Notes: generated from the letters alone by a model not told the origin. Counted from the stretch's first letter, positions 12,418-23,876 are shown. The stretch is DNA of 64,000 bases from Pomphorhynchus laevis (GCA_012934845.2 WNNJ02001905.1:57129-121128); one strand, 5' to 3'. Translations and numbers: made by a program.

Positions 12418-13990
12418 AATTCAGCTAACTGATTCTACGTATTTAATATAATTATAAAATAAAAAATAAATAAATAAAAAAATAAAAAATAAAATAATAA
12501 TGCTAAATCAATAAATCACAATTTAATAAATTATATAATTTAATAAATTTAAATAATTATAACTTTTATATAATAATTATATACATATATAATTAATTAT
12601 ATATTAATTATATAATTAATCATTTATTATAATTTTATATAACTTGTATCAAATTAAAATAAAAAGTTGAAATTTTAAATAAAAGTCAATTTTTATGATT
12701 TGACTAATAAATAGCAAACGTTGTATCATAATAAGGATTAGAGTTCAACATGAGGAACTTATATGCTATCAGGTTTTGGCCCCTTTTCCTCTCCCCAACA
12801 TAGCAGCGGGGCCAAATACATGCTAATGATGTATTTCCTCTGATGAAAATTGATTATCTAGTATCTTACTCTAATACGAAGTACATTATTTATTATTCAT
12901 CCATAAAGATTTTTCGCTAATGATTTTCAATTTATTTTTAATATTATTGTGTTGATTTATATATTTTACTATTTTCTGTTTGATGGTATTTTTATAGTAA
13001 CCTAGTTTAGAATATGCATCTGTTAAATTATTAAAATGATTTTGAAGAAAGCCAATATCATTACATATTGTTGCAATTCTTAAAATTTCATTATTTAATG
13101 TATTTTTTATATTATATGTTTTGCATGAATGCTCATGCAAAAATATGTTTCTTGTAAATTTAAATATGTCATCTTTACGATATAAATTAATAGTAGTTTT
13201 AGTTCATGTTAATTTAATGTTCATATCTAGATATACACCTTCTTTATCATTAATATTGGTTTTGTTAAGAATAAGGCTTTCTGGATAAATGTGCTCACTA
13301 ATTGAATAAAAATTATTAGAATTAAATACACATATATCATCAATGTATCGAAACATATTTCATATATTTATATTGTTTAGATTTAGTTTTTACACAGTTA
13401 TGAACAAATTCATATTCTATAAAACTTAAAAACAAGTCAGCTATAATTGGGCTACTATTACAACCCATTGAAACACCTTTAACTTGTCTAAATATAGATG
13501 TCCCTACTTTTAAATAGTTTTGATTTATCAAAATGTTTAAGGATTATATTAATTCAATTTTATCCATATATTTATATTTACTTGATGGTTTAATTTTTCT
13601 TAGATAGGCGTTATAGTTATTAAAACATATATATGTATATCTTTTTCCGAATATAAGATTAATTAATTTTACTAACGCTTCTTCAATATCTACTAAATCT
13701 AGATTTGTATAAAGCGTACTAATGCTCATATCAAGATATACACCTTCTTTATCATTAATATTGGTTTTATTAAAAATGAAGCTACCTGGATAAATTTGCT
13801 CGCTTATTGAATAAAAATTATTAAATACACATATATCATCAATATATCCAAACATATATTTCATATCTTTATATAATTTAGATTTATTTTTTAAACTGTT
13901 ATAAATCTATAAAGCTTAAAAATAAGTCAGCTATAATTGGGCTACTATTACCTCCTATTGGAACACCTTTTATTTGTATAAATATAGATC
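12418..13990 (-). mobile_element. Naiad-type Penelope-like element, rearranged copy
   Basis: Minus-strand Naiad 3' half. It has the 3' end motif near 12420-12445, an AT-rich tail with the structured module at about 12748-12850, and RT C-terminal segments (12886-13140 and 13340-13531). A second, diverged copy of the same RT segment follows at about 13725-13990, so two different Naiad copies are fused or nested here. The palm motif YIDDIC is present in both halves. The frame is broken several times and no GIY-YIG region remains. Confidence 0.8.
12748..12850 (-). repeat. Naiad 3'-tail structured module (copy B)
   Basis: Reverse-strand copy. The GGCCCC/GGGGCC stem and the ATACAT hairpin are intact, while the second pseudoknot strand is partly decayed. 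Confidence 0.7.
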
Positions 13991-13999
13991 TTTTATGAG

Positions 14000-15500
14000 C
14001 ATAAAAGCAGGGACAAATGATTTATGTTTTATGAGCATATTGTATTAATCACATGCATTATTCAAAGATAAGGTTATCTTTACCAAATAAACATTTTTCG
14101 GCATGTTATCTTTACTCAAGGAAGACAATGATAACGATGCAGAAACCTTTTGGCAGTTACACATTCAATGAGCTTGAATATCAAGCTCCTTTACACCAAG
14201 GAGCTTGATGAAAGCGTCATGGGATGAAAACAAAGGCAAGATTTGGTCCGAAAGTTTTGAGATACATGATATTATTATATTAATTATTATATTTAATTAT
14301 ATTAAATATAATTATAAATGTATAATATAATTATAATTAATTATAATATAATTATATAATTATAATTAATTACAGATGATGAAAGAGGCAAATCTAAAGA
14401 ATTTACCAGATAATTTTTAAATAGTGAGAAATTAAGAAACTTCCAATATCGATGACATCGCACTGTAGTAGGAAAATAGAAAGATAAATGTAGTTTTAAG
14501 GAAAGAAAGAATTGTCAGAAATACTGGTATCAAGGCCGGTTGCGCGTAGTTAAAGACGTAAAAAGTTCGCGGAAAGAATATGGTTCCTTCCAGAATATAT
14601 GCATCAGAGTGTTTATAAAGGAATCCGAGATTGGTATCTACCAAAACAAGAGGTGCAGCGTTTCGTGACGTTAAACATTCAAGTTGAAATCAGTGATAAG
14701 AATTATTGTTCAGTTGCGTCAATATTTTATAAAAGATCATAGAGTTCGTCGAAATGTGCTGATCGTACCGATTTAGTCCGATCTATCGTGTAGGATTAAT
14801 TTGTACCGATTATAAAGATTAGTTGCTGATAAGTACATTAGCTCAAAATACGTAGGCTCAACAGTATAATCGTAATCCCTGAAAATGAGCATATCATATA
14901 GTAGAAAAAGCACAACATATCTTAGTCACCGAAATCTAAAAATAAACATAGTGAATTGTACCCTATTTGTTTTATAAAATCATTAGAATCTTTACTCTGC
15001 AAATTCTGATGAATAAGATTTGAAAATTAGATTGAAATAATGTAAAAATCAAGATTGATTAACCTTTAATAAACAAACTAATGTAATAGATGCCTTAAAA
15101 TTAAGGCATCTATTAATTTCTTCATAAACAAAAGTAATTTACATAAAATGAATATTTTAATTTATACGTTTAATCACTTATGATCATTAAAAATTTGCAC
15201 ACATAGTGAAGTACACTAATTACTGGTTTGCTAATGTTTTATTAATTGTACCTCTTGTCCTAACATAATATTTTCTTTTTCAATATTTATTTTAATTTGT
15301 AATTAAATATTTTAATTTCAATTATATTTTTTTATTTTAATCTTTTTATTTAATAAACTAGAACAGCCATTGTTTCATTCTCAATTATCTGATTACCAGT
15401 AATATAACATCTGTCAGAAATACTGAAACTGGTACGACTTGTGTAAATTGTAAAAGTGATATATCCTTATAAAGATATATGTATATTTTTTTATCCTTAT
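14000..15500. other. AT-rich region without recognisable gene
   Basis: No supported gene. It contains simple AT palindromes (14270-14370) and a perfect short-loop hairpin at 15084-15115. The minus-strand frame 14432-14644 has no domain I recognise. Confidence 0.5.
15084..15115. repeat. perfect snap-back hairpin
   Basis: Arms of 15 bp (TAATAGATGCCTTAA and its exact complement) are separated by only two bases. Confidence 0.85.
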
Positions 15501-15517
15501 AAAGATATATTATCTTT

Positions 15518-15930
15518 ATTCTTATACATCGTCTGTTATTTATTAATCAATTCATAGAAATTGACTTTATTTTATATTTCAATTTTAAATTTTAATTTGA
15601 TATAAAAATAAATTGGATAAAATCTTATATAAATATTTATTATTTATTTTTATTTATATTTCGTATAAAACACGTGGACTCAGTTATCTAATTTGTTCAA
15701 CTGACAAGTTATTATTGACATGTGGACTTTGTTTCCCGGTAATATAACCTATGATGACCTCTATTCCTTATTCTGATACATTGTCTGTTATTTATTAATC
15801 AATTCATAAAAATTGACTTTTATTTTATATTTCAATTTTAAATTTTAATTTGATATAAAAATAAATTGGATAAAATCTTATATAATTATTTATTATTTAT
15901 CTTATAAAATACGTAGACTCAGATATTATT
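15518..15930 (+). repeat. two Naiad 3'-tail remnants in tandem
   Basis: Two successive copies (about 15518-15695 and 15745-15925) of the Naiad AT-rich 3' end: a CTTATTCTGATACAT-type start, then AATTGACTTTTATTTTA, then GGATAAAATCTTATATAA, then the terminal ACGTAGACTCAG motif. Both lack coding sequence and are strongly 5'-truncated. Confidence 0.75.
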
Positions 15931-16146
15931 GACAATTGGACTTTGTTTTCCCCGTAATATATGTTAGAAATTCTGAAACTATGTATTATTTATACGACTG
16001 TTTTTCTGCTTGTTTTCAATCAAGTTTAATGAATTCTAATTATTATTATTTATTATTTAAATTTTATTTATTAATTATTATTTATATTTTGATAAATAAT
16101 CAAAAGATGAATAATAGTAGACTCAGTAGACTGAGTTATCTGTTCT

Positions 16147-16253
16147 GTTTAGCTTAAACTCAAATTTAGTCACTTATACTAACGAATTATAATTTTCTAA
16201 TTCAGATTTACTCTGAATTAGAAAATGAAATTTGATTAATCTCGAGCAAATAT
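16147..16253 (+). repeat. 107-bp repeat with internal hairpin, copy 1
   Basis: Nearly identical to 16692-16794 and to the reverse strand of about 44320-44400. It contains a perfect hairpin with 14-bp arms (TTTTCTAATTCAGA, 16193-16206 and 16212-16225) and a 5-base loop. The two copies at 16.1 and 16.7 kb flank a LINE fragment in direct orientation. Confidence 0.8.
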
Positions 16254-16255
16254 AA

Positions 16256-16610
16256 GCTTCGCCCGAAGACTCTACTCCCGCTTTAGTACGACATACCTGT
16301 ACAAAGAACGCATTGCTGCGTTAGCTAAACAAAAAAGCTTCTTAATCTCCCTGATATTCCTGCTGTCCCTCGAGAACAATACCCCAAGGTACTTGAAGTC
16401 CTCCACATCAGGAAGAATATTTTTCCAACCCAGATTGACATTGACACTTGAATCCGAGACGAGCACATAGAGACAATCCTGGAGGTATTAACAAACATCC
16501 TTGCCGCTTGGCATTCTATCGTGAATCGAACTAGTAGGCATTGTAAGTCTTCAATACAAGAAGCTAGTAAGACAACATAATCTGCAATCAAACAAAATAC
16601 ATATCCTAAT
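16256..16610 (-). mobile_element. RTE-like LINE RT fragment
   Basis: Minus-strand translation gives IADYVVLLASCIEDLQCLLVRF and WKNILPDVEDFKYLGVLFSRD, then AAMRSLYRYVVLKRE. This is the palm/thumb of a LINE close to elements abundant in teleost fish (ADDVVLLA, FKYLGVLFTSEG, AVMRSLYRSVVVKRELS), which I would place near RTE/Rex3. It is 5'-truncated and decayed. The same fragment, longer, is at 44500-45200 on the plus strand. Confidence 0.65.
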
Positions 16611-16691
16611 TTGCAAGTTATTAAAATTAAAAGTTATTTTATAAAACCAGCTTTTAATTTAAAAAATTTAAAGCGATATGTGTAATATTAG

Positions 16692-16794
16692 TTAAAACTC
16701 AAATTTAGTCACATATACTAACAAATTATAATTTTCTAATTCAGATTTACTCTGAATTAGAAAATGAAATTTGATTAATCTCGAGCAAACATAA
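16692..16794 (+). repeat. 107-bp repeat with internal hairpin, copy 2
   Basis: Second direct copy. The TTTTCTAATTCAGA hairpin is conserved. It leads into the region upstream of the 153-codon ORF. Confidence 0.8.
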
Positions 16795-17035
16795 GAAAGC
16801 AACTTTATAAATCCAAAACTAACTGTACAGAGTTAATAATAATGTAGCTAACATTCAATTAATTATTAATAGCTTGTCAAACAGAAAACATCTTGTCAAA
16901 AAGAAAACTGATTACATCAATGATATTGGTAAAAAGCTTAGTGAATCTTTAACCAGTAAATTCAAATGCTAAAAGAAAACCACTAAAGCTTCATAATTAC
17001 ATCTCACGATAGCATAGTATTCAGTTACCATACCA

Positions 17036-17497
17036 ATGGCGACGATTGACCGTGCATGTGAAGCTACATCACGGTATATTCATATATCGTGCAATAATAG
17101 CAGACGGGATAGCATCAATAGTAATCAAAGCCAATCCAGTCAAAGGAACGAAAAGAACATTACTGATTACATCAATGATATTGGTGACGACCTTAGTGCA
17201 CAAAATCAACAACAACAATTTTGTGACGTCTTAAAAGGCTTGTGTGGCAATGTAGTAGACATTTTGAATCCGTCGTCAAATGAAGATCATAGAAAGCTAA
17301 ATACAATTGTTTCCTTGTTTAAAGAACTCATTGACAATCAAAATTTTACTAATATACCAGCCATATTAAACAAACATTCCGATGCGCTCAGTACTGCACA
17401 ATGTCATCCATTGCCAAATACCGTTGGAAATTTGACAAATCACAACTCTTACCAATTCGACACCATTACCATTCGTAGACACCACAAAAAAGGTTAG
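17036..17497 (+). CDS. unknown repeated 153-aa ORF, copy 1
   Basis: Intact 153-codon ORF beginning MATIDRACEATSRYIHISC. I do not recognise it. Residues 1-40 are Ser/Asn/Arg-rich and low complexity. A more ordered part around residues 60-110 contains CDVLKGLCGNVVDIL and SLFKELIDNQNFTNIPAIL. The end is basic (IRRHHKKG). There is no signal peptide or membrane segment. The stop overlaps a plausible splice donor (AAAAAAG|GTTAGT), so this may be a first coding exon. Two more copies exist at 24450 and 43599. The encoded proteins of copies 1 and 3 are identical and copy 2 differs at one residue, so duplication is recent. A diverged partial duplicate of the TDYINDIG stretch lies about 130 bases upstream of the start in each copy. 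Most likely part of a mobile element. Confidence 0.6.
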   Translation: MATIDRACEATSRYIHISCNNSRRDSINSNQSQSSQRNEKNITDYINDIGDDLSAQNQQQQFCDVLKGLCGNVVDILNPSSNEDHRKLNTIVSLFKELIDNQNFTNIPAILNKHSDALSTAQCHPLPNTVGNLTNHNSYQFDTITIRRHHKKG

Positions 17498-17736
17498 TTT
17501 TCACTAGCTGCAAGTTTACTCTTCTATAAATGTAACAGAAAAAATTGTATAGTTTGTGATGAATAAATAAGTTTATAAATAATAAATGTTAGTTTATAAA
17601 TAATAATTGTATCGTAAGTAATTTTTTTTATTTTTATTATTATTTATTATTTTAACATTTCAACATAACATACAATTTTGGTTACCCGCAAATGGGCCCT
17701 TATTAAAATTGTTATTATTATACATTTTCATTAATG

Positions 17737-20700
17737 TTAGTTTGGCGAATCATTGAATATATTCGCTTGACTATTGAGTTTTCGGATTGATGCTCGTCGA
17801 ATCGCCAAGGACACACACTTTGCAAGGATGAATGATATGTCGCTCCGAAGTTTAGTGATACATTTGTGATAGGGTGTATTGTGTTTAACCGCTTGTTGTC
17901 TTGCGATCTGTCGTAGTACTCTGTCTGCACTGGGCCCTATGCTTCCTAGCGCCGAAAACGTGAGAGGGTGAAACGCAGAGCACTCGATCTTTACTACTCT
18001 TTCAACATATTTAGTTCGTTTTCTATTCTCATGATAGTTATGTGTGTTATTCATCCGTTGGGCATACGATGAGGCAAGTGGATTAAAAACACAAACGTCC
18101 ATAAAGGACCGCTCCATCGTTGTTCCGAACAGATTATTGCACGCTATGTCTAATCGAGCCGACCTGTCTGTGGTTGTATTGATGTTGTCAAATGTCATTA
18201 AATCTGGTACTGGTAGGAGTATGGGCTCAATAGCAACATTGACACACACATCTCGAAGTGCTACCGCGATATTGTCTCTTATTGTATTATGTCTTATAAA
18301 AGGTATTCCACCAACTTGACATTAGAGCGCATGTGTAATATTGAAATTATTTCCACAAATACATTTGGATGGTGTGTTTATCGGTGCCCAATTATATCTT
18401 GCAGCCAATGCGTCTTGAAATTGCTGCTTAGAAAGATGATGGCCTTCAGAGTGTATTGGCAATGAACTCAACCAAAGCGATGATCCTCGTGAAGACGTGA
18501 TGTGGTTTAGATTACTCCTTTCGGTATCGCTTAGATATTGCATTAGATGATTTTGTGTGCTACAATTGTATTCATTGTTCTCTATTCTAATTTGATTTGC
18601 AATCATATTCTGTGCCTCCTCCCATTCACTTGCCGATTGTTCTGCTAAGGGGGTACACATCCGCAAGGAATAGCTATATTCAATGTTGTAAGGAGCACAT
18701 GCTTTACCAGGATTCAATACGCCTAGTCCACCCATGCTGATTGGTAGTTCAAAAACTTCACGCATCGTTTGCTCCACGTCGGTCTTTCCAGTAATCTCTG
18801 GTGACAGACCATCAATGATTTCGCAAGCCAAAGGACTAAACCAGTGTGACTCAACAATGCAGGTTCTCAGTAAATGTTTCCACTTGAATTGAAGGCTCTT
18901 TGTAAGTAAGACGAATGCAACCTGGCCATCCCACTTTGCAATGTTCTTTATAATTTTGACTTCCTCTATCCAATACTCGACCAGACGTTTAACTTCAAAT
19001 TCGATAAATTCTTGATTGCCTATATAGCTGCCAAGTAGTTTTATGCCGTTTGTAATTACTTGAACTCCACGGTCTGTAAAATATTTGTCTTTGTGAAGAT
19101 GGTTTTCGCTGTGTATTAAGATTGTGCATTTGACAGGATTAATGTGATATCCATATCGACCGCTTATATCTTGCAACACATCCCAAAGTTTGGTTAAATC
19201 ATTATATGTACCTACACATGCGCCATCGTCTGCATACCAATGATGAACTATTCCAGGAACTAATGTCTGTAATTCCTTAATAAGAGGAAGAGAAGCAGCG
19301 GCAAATGCGGCCATGGACAAGGGATCTCCCTGAGTAAAACCTTCTTCCGATATCAAAGTGTCGCTCTCCATAACTAGCTGTGATCCTGACGAATAACAGT
19401 TGGACAGTATCGTATCTAGAGCTGGACATATTTTACTCATATTTTTCAATGCTACTGATCTATTTATGCAATTGAATGCATTATCGGCATCTAGAACGAG
19501 GATGCATTTATCTACTGAACACTCATATGTTTTTCGGATTGAGTGAATTGCGAACTCTAATCCACAACGCTGACCAGCACATAGTTGTGTCACACCTGCG
19601 ACACTAACTAAGTCAGCACGAATACGCTGCATTAGCGATCTTCCTACGATTCTACGTAGCACCTCTCCAATTCCGATAGGGCGTACACCTGGGCATTTGT
19701 CTAGTGGAACTAATCGGGATACTTTGAATGCCTCAATATCTTGATCGTTTACCCGTTCTGAAGCGATCCGAATGGCGAAGTCGCACACTTTTTCCGCTAA
19801 TATAACAGACTCGGCTCCAAATCGTGTTAGCATTGCTCGCCACATATTGGCATCCAATCCAGACGGTCCCGCTGACCCATGTGTTTTGTGAGCAGCCTTA
19901 AGTATGTCTTTCGGAGAAATACTCGAGAACATTATGTTGTGGTGATCAACACAGCCTTCCAAGCAATCTTGAAGAATGCATTCTGTTTCTAAAGAAGCTT
20001 GGGGTGGATGTTAACTTTTTAATTTTTGAAGCACGCTTTCTCCTCCAATATGTTCAGACGTATCTAAGATCCTTGTATTTTTTCATGCTGACTTCACGAG
20101 CCTTGAAGCTTCTTTGAGTTTTCCATTGATTGTAAGCTTTATTATATTCTGCTCGAGTGCTGAATCGCCAGCTCTGATAATTCCACTCTTCGATTTGCTA
20201 TTGTTTTGCAAGAATCTTGCTTCTAATAATAGTTCGTATTTTTTGTCTTCTTGCCACATTTGTAGGCGTCTTGTAAGTGTCTTCCGAATGAAGCTAGTCT
20301 TTCGCGATGTAACTCTCTGAAGGACTAGTTGACAGAAAACTGTTATTGTTTTCAGGGCCAAGCGCGATTCCTCTGAGTTTGTGTTAAACGCATTCAGCAG
20401 AGAAGAAATCACTGAAATTACTTCCTTTGAGCTGTTACACAACGGGAGGTTTAAGAGACGTGGTCGCCAATGAATTACTTCATAATAAATGTCGTCTATC
20501 GTATTGGGTACATTTACATTTTTAGAAGACTGAAACGAGCTTGGATGAGTGATTGAGCTGATAATTGCTGGATCAGGAGTGTTTTGTTGATCGATTGTTA
20601 ATTGGGCGAAGGTGGTCTTGCGTTGACAGTTTAGAGCCGAGCAATTAATGCAGGGCTTATTTGCTTTGGCACATCTGCAACCTTTACATTTTGCGGCCGC

Positions 20701-21015
20701 TCCATTGCACGAGCAGCATTTCAGCTTGGACGAAGGAACCCCTCGAGGCCTGACTATCTTCGTAGCCCCGTGTTGGGTCGTTGTCAGAGCCCTTGAATCC
20801 CGGGATGACTTGTTTGACTTGGATAACGCTTGTTTGTACTTTTGTGTGTTATTTTTTGTAAGTAGTTAATTTGGCAGCACAATAGCTGGAGCGGCTTGAG
20901 TTCTGCTCAAAACTTGTGGCTTGCGACGTGCCTGATTTGTCGTCTGTTTCTTCTTTTTAATTTGGAACTTTGCTATATATGATTTAAAGGTTTCGCTTCC
21001 AGCAGTTGTTCCTAT
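17737..21015 (-). mobile_element. RT element with C-terminal nuclease-like domain
   Basis: Long minus-strand element ORF. In order: a basic linker; a Cys-rich module (about 20640-20720, CCSCNGAAAKCKGCRCAK then CINCSALNC), resembling the tesmin/CXC-like clusters of this family; a helical spacer (20083-20442); and an RT domain (18322-19962) with AGPSGLDANMWRAML, VRPIGIGEVLRRIVG, LVLDADNAFNCINR, EEGFTQGDPLSMAAF, the catalytic HWYADDGACVG and the LPISMGGLGVL block. Next is a C-CG-N-HAL zinc-like motif, and last a domain (17737-18249) with ARLDIACNN, ERSFMDVCVFNP and YVERVVKIECSAFHPL, which I read as a PD-(D/E)XK restriction-like nuclease. A stop after HAL, at the position of the usual HALSC, separates the last two segments. 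Stops also lie in the N-terminal linker and between the helical spacer and the RT domain. I know this family mainly from cnidarians and other aquatic invertebrates; the clade name is uncertain. Confidence 0.75.
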
Positions 21016-21174
21016 ATTGTATTTACTTTAGATTGTATTTACTTTAGATTGTAAGTAGTTTATTAAGCAGCCAAGAAAGTTCAAACTAGTAGTAATTTGT
21101 GTAAGTAATTAATAGGTATCAAGATAGTTTAAACTGAAATCGTAAGTAATACGACAAACAAATGTTTTTCATTA

Positions 21175-21744
21175 AATATTAATAATAATTGTAACTGCAA
21201 TACCGCAGGTGTAGTGTATCTTATACAATGTACATGTGGATTGCAATATATAGGAAAAACATATCAAATGTTAAAAACTAGGTTTAGGCAACACATATAT
21301 AATATACAGCATAATAGTCAAACTATATTTCATAAACATATGAGATTAATAGGACATGATATTAAAAACTGTAAATTATTTATTTTAGAACATATTATCG
21401 AAGAAAACATTTCAATATTAAATCAAAAACTATTAGAAAAAGAAGATTTTTGGATTAAAACGTTTAATTCCATGTACCCATTAGGATTGAATGACGTGGT
21501 ACAAGGAATTGGCAGAAGTAGTATAATACATAATAAACAACTCTATTATAATAATCCGGTTAAACGCAAACCAAGAAGTCATGGTGATAAAAGGAATAAG
21601 AAAAATAGAGTTAAAAATATAAAAAAATATATGTATATAAATGAACAATTAGAAATATTAAAACAACTTTTGAGAGATAATAAGCTAAAAGATCTTTATG
21701 TAAATATAAGAAGAATTTTTCTAAAGATATCATATGTTCAATAA
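21175..21744 (+). CDS. Naiad GIY-YIG endonuclease domain
   Basis: The open frame includes NCNCNTAGVVYLIQCTCGLQ then YIGKT: two CxC pairs bracketing the GIY motif (VYLI) and followed by YIG, i.e. the zinc-binding GIY-YIG nuclease typical of Naiad elements. Further family features: an Arg/His helix (LKTRFRQHIYN), a Glu-containing segment (LLEKEDFWIKTFNSM) and a NDVVQG end. The remainder (residues about 115-176) is a Lys/Arg-rich linker. In canonical Penelope elements this domain is C-terminal; here it precedes the RT. The frame ends by overlapping the RT frame by a few codons. Confidence 0.85.
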   Translation, partial: NINNNCNCNTAGVVYLIQCTCGLQYIGKTYQMLKTRFRQHIYNIQHNSQTIFHKHMRLIGHDIKNCKLFILEHIIEENISILNQKLLEKEDFWIKTFNSMYPLGLNDVVQGIGRSSIIHNKQLYYNNPVKRKPRSHGDKRNKKNRVKNIKKYMYINEQLEILKQLLRDNKLKDLYVNIRRIFLKISYVQ

Positions 21745-23739
21745 ATCAAAAATTAATTAACGACTATGATAGGCTAAGTTGTATAATAGACAGTTATTGT
21801 AATACAAAATACTATAATCGTACAATAAATGTTAATAATAACAATAGAAAATATACATTAACCATAAACTTCATTAATAAATGTATAGATAACATAAATA
21901 TAGGTAGACTTTTAAATAATTCTAAAAGTAAAGAAATAATAGGGTCAGATTTAAGTAAATATATTCCTAAAATAAGGTATAAACTCCTACCACCATTAGG
22001 ACGAAAAATTTGTAATTATAATAAAGAATTAAAATCAATATGTAACGATAATATTAGAAACATAATGGAAACAGAATGCAATTGTAAAAGTCTTAGTTTT
22101 GATAAAATAAATGAACATATATGTACCCATAATCTAGAATTAATTGAAAATTGTGAATTAAGAAAGCTGCTATCAAAAGGGTATAAATATAGATTAAATA
22201 ATAACAACGACAAAAATAAAATTTACAATTCGTTATATAATAACTTAAATGATTACTTTAGTAATCTGATTAATAGTGAAAGCTCGAATATATCTAAGAT
22301 AAAAATTTGGAAAGATTATATATTTGATAAAATTAAAAATAAAATGAAAATAACAAACAATTATAAAAGAAAAGATAAAATTAATAAAGATATGTATAAA
22401 GAACTTACTAAATTAAAGGATAACTATATAATAACAACTATTGATAAAGCTAGTAATAACTTTGTCTTCATATGCAAAAAGCTTTATTATGATATACTAA
22501 TGAAAGAGGTTAATTCTAATGATTTAAATGTAAATCCAACATATGAACGTAGTGAGTTGAGTTTAGAAACAATTATTACAAGTCACTGTTCTATAATGGA
22601 TAAAAAGGGTATAAAGGTTGAATTAGATAATAAAACTATACCTATATTATATTGGAATCCAAAATTACATAAAAATCCAATAAAACCTAGGTTCATATGT
22701 AGTGCGTTTAAATGTACATTAAAACCACTTTCTGTCTATATGAATAAAATACTTAAAGTAATTAAAGCACATTTTAAAAAATATTGCAAGGTAATCGAAA
22801 TTAATACTGGTATAAAACACTATTTCAGTATTAATTCTACAAAAGAATTTTTAGAACAGACAAAAGGAATAAATTTTCAAAATATAAATACATACGATTT
22901 TAGTACGCTTTATACAAATCTAGATTTAGTAGATATTAAAGAAGCGTTAGTAAAATTAATTAACCTTATATTCGGAAAAAGATATACATATATATGTTAT
23001 AATAATTATAACGCCTATCTAACAAAAATTAAACCATTAAGTAAATATAAATATATGGATAAAATTGAATTAATAGAATCCTTAAATATTTTGATAAATC
23101 AAAATTATTTAAAACGTAGGGACATCTATATTTAGACAAGTAAAAGGTGTTCCAATGGGTGGTAATAGTAGCCCAATTATAGCTGACTTGTTTTTAAGCT
23201 TTATAGAATATGAATTTGTTCATAACTGTGTAAAAACTAAATTTAAACAATATAAATATACGAAATATATGTTTCGATACATTGATGTTATATGTGAATT
23301 TAATTCTAATAATTTTTATTTAATTAGTGAGCATATTTATCCAGAAAGCCTTATTCTTAACAAAACCAATATTAATGATAAAGAAGGTGTATATCTAGAT
23401 ATGAACATTAAATTAACATTAACTAAAACTACTATTAATTTATATCGTAAAGATGACATATTTAAATTTACAAAAAACATATTTTTGCATGATCATTCAT
23501 GCAAAACATATAATATAAAAAATACATTAAATAATGAAATTTTAAGAATTACAACAATATGTAATGATATTGGCTTTCTTCAAAATCATTTAAATAATTT
23601 AATAGATACATATTTTAAACTAGGTTACTATAAAAATAACATCAAGCAGAAAATAGTAAAATATATAAATCAACACAATAATATAAAGAATAAATTTAAA
23701 CTCTTAAGTGGCAAATTTTTATGGATGGATAATAAATAA
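21745..23739 (+). CDS. Naiad reverse transcriptase domain (interrupted)
   Basis: The frame beginning before 21745 runs through an N-terminal region with LPPLGRKICNYNKEL and ETECNCKS, then NNNDKNK-rich linkers. The RT domain proper begins at KDNYIITTIDKASNNFVFICKK (about 22415-22485), continues with ILYWNPKLHKNPIKPRFI (the PLE KxHK motif, about 22645-22700), FSTLYTNLDL (motif A, about 22900), then GVPMGGNSSPIIADLFLSF (motif B, 23145-23205), the palm YID box (about 23280) and the LDMNIKLT/YRKDD region. The order and the LHKNP motif identify a Penelope-like RT. The frame is interrupted within the domain. Confidence 0.85.
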
Positions 23740-23775
23740 TATACTTTGTATTAGAATAAGATACTAGATAGTTTT

Positions 23776-23876
23776 ATCAGAGGAAATACATCATTAGCAT
23801 GTATTTGGCCCCGCTGCTATGTTGGGTAGAGGAGTTAGGGGCCGAAACCTGATAGCATAGCAGTTCCTCCTGATGA
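23776..23876 (+). ncRNA. Naiad 3'-tail structured RNA module (copy C)
   Basis: Predicted fold from pairings visible in the sequence. Outer stem: ATCAGAGGAA (23776-23785) with TTCCTCCTGAT (from 23864), one bulged C. Hairpin: AAATACAT 23784-23791 / ATGTATTT 23799-23806 with loop CATTAGC; it shares two bases with the outer stem, so the two compete at their junction. H-type pseudoknot: GGCCCC 23807-23812 with GGGGCC 23838-23843, crossed by CTGCTATG 23814-23821 with CATAGCAG 23856-23863. The linker GAAACCTGATAG is highly conserved between copies. The order of strands recalls small self-cleaving ribozymes, but it matches none I can identify. Confidence 0.6.

Noticed and set aside
23807-23863. HDV-like ribozyme in the Naiad tail
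   Set aside because: The nested order of two crossing stems is suggestive, but there is no P3 hairpin of the usual type, no P4, and no recognisable catalytic J4/2 segment.
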